NCBI GenBank assembly: GCA_947499615.1
Contig: CANMOP010000029.1
Coordinates: 1-18,195, forward strand
Length of the DNA: 18,195 bases
Source of the DNA: RH-chloro-G1 sp003670575
Lineage (GTDB): Bacteria > Chloroflexota > Dehalococcoidia > UBA2979
Direction: 5' to 3'
The notes beneath the pieces are model-generated. The model worked only from the letters and a program-made list of their open reading frames with translations. It was not told where the DNA came from and did not search any database. The translations under genes and the position numbers were made by a program. This document shows, piece after piece, positions 14,059-18,195 of this stretch (the first letter of the stretch is position 1; every line of letters starts with the position of its first letter).

Positions 14059-14436
14059 ATGCCCGACCAGTACGTTGCGACCGACAGCCGCACCGGGCTG
14101 CAGGTGATGGTGACCGGGACGTTCCCGGTCGACCCGGAAGATCGGATGCGCATCGCGCGCACCTGCACGCTCTTCACGCGACTGATGGCCACCATCCTCG
14201 CGATGGAGGAGACCCGACAGCGCCGTGATGGCTTTCGCGCGGTTGAGACTCAACTGGAGGTCGCCGAGGCACTCATGCGCGGCGACGCCGACGAGGTGCA
14301 GCGGCTGCTACGTGAGACCATGACGACCATGGGCGTGTCGGAAGAACAACTCCAAGAGTTGGAAGAACAACTGCGCCGCCACCTCGAGGGCCTCGGGGGC
14401 GACCAATCGCAGCAAGACGGACCGCAGCTGCGCTAG
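14059..14436 (+). CDS. hypothetical helical protein, 125 aa
   Basis: I do not recognise this protein. It starts with a short beta-like segment (QYVATDSRTGLQVMVTGTFPV) and is then almost wholly helical. A strongly charged coiled-coil-like tail rich in Glu, Gln and Leu (EEQLQELEEQLRRHLEGLGG) ends in a Gln-rich stretch. No signal, membrane segment or catalytic motif is visible. The frame is open from 13981. ATG 14059 is preferred because GGGAG lies 5 nt upstream and the preceding in-frame codons lack gene-like composition. It is divergent from the che operon. Its TAG stop overlaps the stop of the convergent regulator gene within a shared CTAG. Confidence 0.72.
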   Translation: MPDQYVATDSRTGLQVMVTGTFPVDPEDRMRIARTCTLFTRLMATILAMEETRQRRDGFRAVETQLEVAEALMRGDADEVQRLLRETMTTMGVSEEQLQELEEQLRRHLEGLGGDQSQQDGPQLR

Positions 14437-14777
14437 TGACCACGCTCCGGAGCAGGGTCGAAGCGATACCCGGCCCCCGGCAGCGACACCAACCGCCCGA
14501 TCAGCCCGATGAGGTCCAGTTTCTGGCGCAACGTGTAGACGTGAGACCGAATCCCAGCGCGCACGTGGCTGTCCAGAATCACATCGCCCCACAGCACATG
14601 CATGAGCACCTCGTGCCCCGCCATGTGCCCGTCTGCGGCAAGCAGCACCGCGAATATCTGCGCCTCCGAGCTGGTGAGTTGCGCCGAGCCGTCAGGCCCC
14701 AGCACCTGACGACGATCCGCAATGCATTCGAGGCCGATCCACCGCGCTTCCGCCCGCTCGCCGCCAGCCGCCGCGAC
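14433..14777 (-). pseudogene. stranded OmpR/PhoB-type winged-helix DNA-binding domain (3' part of an interrupted regulator)
   Basis: In the same frame as the receiver-like protein upstream, and directly after its TAG, the sequence encodes a complete OmpR-type winged helix: WIGLECIADRRQ, LTSSEAQIFAVLL, VLMHVLWGD, VRAGIRSHVYTLRQKL and LPGAGYRFD. The only conventional start after the TAG is GTG 14705, which would cut off the first strands of the domain. This is therefore best read as the C-terminal half of one response-regulator-like gene with an in-frame stop. Readthrough or an independent short protein (90 aa) cannot be excluded. The domain looks uneroded, so the interruption is recent, or is a sequencing error. 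It ends at TAG 14433-14435, inside a CTAG shared with the convergent gene. Confidence 0.7.
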
Positions 14778-15119
14778 CTACCCACCGACACGCGCGAGGA
14801 CGACCGCCAACCCATCGATGGCATCGACGGCCGCGATCGCGATACAGGGCTGCAACGCCCTGGGCAGTACGCCGCGCAGCCACGCTGCGGCCTCTGGCAG
14901 CACCAGCACGGCGGGGAGCAGATCCTCGGACGCCTCCCGCACGCGCGCCAGCAGCCCGCGCACCGCCTCGGCACTCGCAGCCTCAATCACCACAGCGCGC
15001 GGCCTCGACTGGCGTACCGCCTGCGCCGCGAGCGTCGGCGATGACTCAGAGCACAGCTCACCTGCTGCGACAGCCAGCGCGTGTCGCCTCGCGGCGTCGG
15101 ATGCAATCACAAGTATCAT
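14778..15119 (-). CDS. receiver-like (pseudo-receiver) protein, N-terminal half of an interrupted regulator
   Basis: A 113-aa protein with the alternating beta/alpha pattern of a response-regulator receiver: MILVIASD, RAVVIEAA, LLPAVLVLP, CIAIAAVD. The phosphorylation site is not conserved. The phospho-acceptor strand reads VVIEAA with Glu/Ala instead of Asp, the acidic pair after strand 1 is reduced to one Asp (D8), and no clear conserved Lys is seen. It is thus a phosphorylation-independent or degenerate receiver. ATG 15119 begins exactly at strand 1. The stop at 14778-14780 is an in-frame TAG (GGG-TAG-GTC), after which a winged-helix domain continues in the same frame. It is divergent from uvrA. 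A near-palindrome lies 3 nt before its ATG and might be an operator. Confidence 0.68.
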   Translation of the reverse strand: MILVIASDAARRHALAVAAGELCSESSPTLAAQAVRQSRPRAVVIEAASAEAVRGLLARVREASEDLLPAVLVLPEAAAWLRGVLPRALQPCIAIAAVDAIDGLAVVLARVGG

Positions 15120-15122
15120 GTG

Positions 15123-15134
15123 GTCATTGATGAC
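15123..15134. promoter_or_regulatory. possible operator, GTCAT-TG-ATGAC inverted repeat
   Basis: A 5-bp inverted repeat with a 2-nt centre lies 3 nt upstream of the ATG of the receiver-like gene, in the divergent region shared with uvrA. The position would suit autoregulation or repression, but no second copy was seen and the arms are short. LexA-type control of uvrA is not evident. Confidence 0.3.
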
Positions 15135-15175
15135 AGGCCCGGCGAGGTGGCGCAAGCGCGTCGCATCTTGCTGCG

Positions 15176-15205
15176 TTGAGTCCCCGTGCCGGACGGTCGT
15201 ACCAT
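15176..15205 (+). promoter_or_regulatory. possible uvrA promoter
   Basis: TTGAGT (15176-15181) and TACCAT (15200-15205) are separated by 18 nt, predicting a start near 15212 and a leader of about 60 nt with its own ribosome-binding site. An alternative -10, TACACT (15215-15220), has no good -35. Weak evidence only. Confidence 0.3.
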
Positions 15206-15273
15206 ACCCGCGCATACACTCCCCATCCGACCCAACCGTCCGACGTATTCCACGCGATTCGAGGTGGCCTCCC

Positions 15274-18195
15274 TTGCCGCAGGACCGCATCGTTGTCACC
15301 GGCGCGCGCGAACACAACCTCAAGAACATCTCCGTCGAGATTCCTCGCGACCGCCTGGTCGTCATCACCGGGCTGTCCGGTTCCGGGAAGTCGTCGTTGG
15401 CGTTCGACACCATCTACGCCGAGGGTCAGCGCCGTTATGTAGAGTCGCTGTCCGCGTACGCTCGCCAATTCTTGGGGCTGATGGAGAAGCCAGACGTCGA
15501 CCACATCGAGGGGCTCTCCCCTGCGATCTCGATCGACCAGAAGGGCGTTTCCAAGAACCCTCGCTCCACCGTGGCAACGGTCACCGAGATCTACGACTAC
15601 CTCCGGCTGCTGTACGCCCGCATCGGCGTCCCACATTGCCCGCATTGTGGACAGGTGATCCGCCGCCAGACCGTGCAGCAGATCGTCGATGCCATCCTGC
15701 TGGAGCCGCCCGGGACGCGCGCCATGTTGTTGGCCTCCCTCATCCGCCACCGCCGCGGCGAGCATCGGGAGGTGTTCGAGAGCGTGCGCCGCTCGGGCTT
15801 CGTCCGGGTGCGTGTGGATGGCGTGGTCCGCGACATCGAGGAGTCGTTCGCGCTGGAGCGCAACAAGTGGCACGACATCGAGGTCGTCGTCGACCGCCTC
15901 GTGATCCCGGAGCCGCACGAGGAGGATGCAGCCGGCGCCCGCCAGCGCATCTCCGAGTCGGTTGAACAGGCACTGAAGCTCGGCGAGGGCGCGCTCCTGT
16001 TCGCGGTGGAAGGCGCACCGGAGCAGCTGTTCAGCGAGCGCTTCGCCTGCCCCAACCAGTCGCACCCGCAGTACTCCGTCCCTGAGATCGAGCCGCGCAA
16101 CTTCTCGTTCAACAGCCCGCACGGGGCGTGCCCCACGTGCACCGGCCTGGGTGTGCAGATGCAACTGGACGAGGCGCTGGTCGCACCCAACCACACGCTC
16201 TCTATCGATCAGGGCGCGCTGGTTCCGTACCAGCGGCTGAGCACCTCGTTGATCTGGTACAAGCGGCGACTGGCTGCGCTGGGCGAGGCGTTGGGCTTCA
16301 CGCTCGATACGCCGCTGCAGGACCTGACCGAGGCGCAGTCGCGCGCCCTCATGCACGGCACGGACGGCGAGACGATCCAGGTCGCCTACCAGACCCGCAG
16401 CGGCCGCGTCCGCAATTTCGAGATCTCATGGGAGGGCGTGCTCACCAACCTGGCCCGGCGCCACAAAGAGACCGAGTCGGAGTGGGTGCGTACCGACATC
16501 GAGCGGTACATGGTCGCGGTGCCGTGCCCGGTCTGCCGGGGCGCGCGACTCAAGCCCGAGATGCTTGCCGTCACCATCGAGGGCCGCTCGATCGTCGATG
16601 TCGCTCATGCCTCGGTGGCCAGCGCCCTCGAGTGGACCGAGACGCTGCGCGCGGACGAGAGCCCGCTGTCCGCGCGTGATCGCCAGATCGCACGGCAGAT
16701 CCTGCAAGAGATCGGCGGCCGCCTCGCGTTCTTGCGTGATGTCGGCTTGGAGTACCTGACGCTGGACCGCGCCTCGGCGACGCTTTCGGGCGGCGAGGGT
16801 CAACGCATCCGACTCGCCACGCAGATCGGCTCTGCGCTCATGGGCGTGCTGTACGTGTGCGACGAGCCGTCGATCGGCCTGCACCCGGTCGACAACGAGC
16901 GACTGATCCATACGCTCGAACGGCTGCGCGACCTCGGCAACACGGTACTCGTCGTCGAGCACGACGAAGCGATGATGCTGGCGGCCGACTGGCTCATCGA
17001 CCTCGGACCCGGCGCAGGCGAGCACGGCGGCGAGATCGTTGCCACCGGGACGCCGCAGGAGGTGATGCGCAACACCAATTCGCTCACGGGGGACTACCTC
17101 TCGGGTCGTCGATCGATCCCCGTTCCTGCAGTGCGGCGGGCTGGTAACGGCCACGCGCTGACCGTGCGCGGTGCGCGCGAGCACAACCTGAAGGGGCTGG
17201 ACGTCGCGTTCCCCCTCGGTTGCTTCGTCGGCGTCACGGGCGTGTCGGGCTCCGGCAAGTCCACGCTGGTGAACGAGATCCTCTCGCGACGCCTCGCGGG
17301 CGAACTGCACGGCGCGCGCGAGCGGGCGGGCGAGCACGACGAGGTCACCGGCCTGGAGCAGGTCGACAAAGTCGTGCGCATCGACCAGTCGCCGATCGGT
17401 CGGACACCTCGCTCCAACCCCGCGACGTACACCGGGCTGTTCACGGTGATCCGTGACCTCTTTGCCACCGTCCCGGAGGCGCGCGCGCGCGGATACACCG
17501 CCGGCCGCTTCTCCTTCAACGTGAAGGGCGGGCGCTGCGAGGCCTGCTCCGGTGACGGCTACAACCAGATCGAGATGCAGTTCCTGCCGGACGTCACCGT
17601 CCCCTGCGAGGTCTGCCACGGCGATCGCTACAACCGGGAGGCGCTGGAGGTCACGTTCCGCGGCTCCAACATCGCCGAGGTGCTGAACATGACCGTCAGT
17701 ACCGCACTCGAGTTCTTCGAGGCGTTCCCCGCGGCGCGCCGCAAGCTGCAAACCCTGCACGACGTCGGGCTCGGGTACATCCGCCTCGGCCAGCCCGCGA
17801 CCACGATGTCCGGTGGCGAGGCGCAGCGCGTCAAACTCTCGACTGAGCTCTCACGACGCTCCACCGGGCGCACCGTCTACATCCTCGACGAACCGACGAC
17901 CGGCCTCTCATTCGGGGACACCGAGGCACTGCTCCGCGTGCTGCAGGCGCTCGTCGATGGCGGCAACACCGTGATCGTGATCGAGCACAACCTGGACGTG
18001 ATCAAGAACGCAGACTGGCTGATCGACCTCGGCCCGGCGGGCGGGGAACGCGGCGGCTATCTGTTGGCCGAAGGCACTCCGGAGCACATCGCCACCGTCG
18101 ACGAGTCGGCGACCGGGCGATTCCTGCGTCCGCTGCTGGCCGCCGCCGTCTCGCGGGCAGCCGCCACCGCTGACGCCGCCCCCGCCCCCGCCGAG
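15274..18195 (+). CDS. uvrA: excinuclease ABC subunit UvrA (3' end outside the window)
   Basis: DNA-damage recognition ATPase of nucleotide excision repair; 974 codons are visible with no stop reached. Two ABC modules are intact: Walker A GLSGSGKS (33-40) and GVSGSGKS (656-663), signatures LSGGEGQR (504) and MSGGEAQR (845), and Walker B CDEPSIGL and LDEPTTGL. Zinc-binding cysteines are C755, C758, C778 and C781. In the other zinc module C286/C289 are kept, but the first pair reads CPNQ (C259, Q262). Pairs CPHC (122-125) and CPVC (418-421) are also present. The start is TTG 15274: GAGGTGG lies 6 nt upstream, no ATG or GTG in frame is near, and family homology begins four codons later. The end is Ala/Pro-rich and past the family's usual ~950 residues. 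Confidence 0.97.
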   Translation, partial: MPQDRIVVTGAREHNLKNISVEIPRDRLVVITGLSGSGKSSLAFDTIYAEGQRRYVESLSAYARQFLGLMEKPDVDHIEGLSPAISIDQKGVSKNPRSTVATVTEIYDYLRLLYARIGVPHCPHCGQVIRRQTVQQIVDAILLEPPGTRAMLLASLIRHRRGEHREVFESVRRSGFVRVRVDGVVRDIEESFALERNKWHDIEVVVDRLVIPEPHEEDAAGARQRISESVEQALKLGEGALLFAVEGAPEQLFSERFACPNQSHPQYSVPEIEPRNFSFNSPHGACPTCTGLGVQMQLDEALVAPNHTLSIDQGALVPYQRLSTSLIWYKRRLAALGEALGFTLDTPLQDLTEAQSRALMHGTDGETIQVAYQTRSGRVRNFEISWEGVLTNLARRHKETESEWVRTDIERYMVAVPCPVCRGARLKPEMLAVTIEGRSIVDVAHASVASALEWTETLRADESPLSARDRQIARQILQEIGGRLAFLRDVGLEYLTLDRASATLSGGEGQRIRLATQIGSALMGVLYVCDEPSIGLHPVDNERLIHTLERLRDLGNTVLVVEHDEAMMLAADWLIDLGPGAGEHGGEIVATGTPQEVMRNTNSLTGDYLSGRRSIPVPAVRRAGNGHALTVRGAREHNLKGLDVAFPLGCFVGVTGVSGSGKSTLVNEILSRRLAGELHGARERAGEHDEVTGLEQVDKVVRIDQSPIGRTPRSNPATYTGLFTVIRDLFATVPEARARGYTAGRFSFNVKGGRCEACSGDGYNQIEMQFLPDVTVPCEVCHGDRYNREALEVTFRGSNIAEVLNMTVSTALEFFEAFPAARRKLQTLHDVGLGYIRLGQPATTMSGGEAQRVKLSTELSRRSTGRTVYILDEPTTGLSFGDTEALLRVLQALVDGGNTVIVIEHNLDVIKNADWLIDLGPAGGERGGYLLAEGTPEHIATVDESATGRFLRPLLAAAVSRAAATADAAPAPAE

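Noticed and set aside
14436..15044. A 202-codon plus-strand frame opposite the regulator
   Set aside because: Antisense shadow; it contains no fold signature, while the minus strand encodes a clear winged helix and receiver-like domain.
15124..16356. A 410-codon minus-strand frame opposite uvrA
   Set aside because: Shadow frame caused by third-position GC bias; uvrA is continuous and fully motif-supported on the plus strand.
16426..17760. A 444-codon minus-strand frame opposite uvrA
   Set aside because: Same antisense shadow; the product has no recognisable fold signature.

Overview
This window is GC-rich bacterial chromosome, almost fully coding on both strands, with no phage, IS or CRISPR signature. 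The organism is not certain. The gene families, base composition, mixture of leaderless-looking and Shine-Dalgarno starts, and a PolA with a dead proofreading site fit a deep-branching GC-rich phylum such as Chloroflexota. That placement is an inference from family resemblance only.

Layout. Positions 7-82 (minus) hold tRNA-Phe(GAA). Then come mutM (160-993, minus) and polA (1007-3841, minus), a two-gene repair unit read toward the tRNA. A divergent plus-strand pair follows: an unrecognised 197-aa protein (3960-4553) overlapping by GTGA a membrane-anchored staphylococcal-nuclease-like protein (4550-5221). The next minus-strand block holds a probable lipoprotein (5259-6014), an unrecognised 149-aa protein (6115-6564), a CcdA-family thiol transporter (6635-7402) whose two halves are in swapped order, and a 70-aa protein just upstream of it (7407-7619).

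Positions 7714-13816 (minus) are one tightly packed chemotaxis operon, read cheW-cheA-cheC-cheD-cheY-cheB-cheR. It encodes a complete intracellular signalling and adaptation set (coupling protein, kinase, phosphatase, deamidase, response regulator, methylesterase, methyltransferase), but the window holds no receptor or flagellar/pilus gene. cheA carries a single-base frameshift between its P2 and P3 domains. After a 242-nt divergent intergenic region there is a 125-aa helical protein (14059-14436, plus). It converges on a regulator (14433-15119, minus) whose pseudo-receiver and winged-helix domains are separated by one in-frame TAG. The window ends in uvrA (15274 onward, plus, no stop reached).

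Most interesting points: the circularly permuted CcdA; a TAnnnT element exactly 6-7 nt before the start codon of four genes that lack a Shine-Dalgarno, suggesting leaderless mRNAs; the two interrupted signalling genes; and catalytic-site substitutions in PolA, CheC, CheD and the nuclease.
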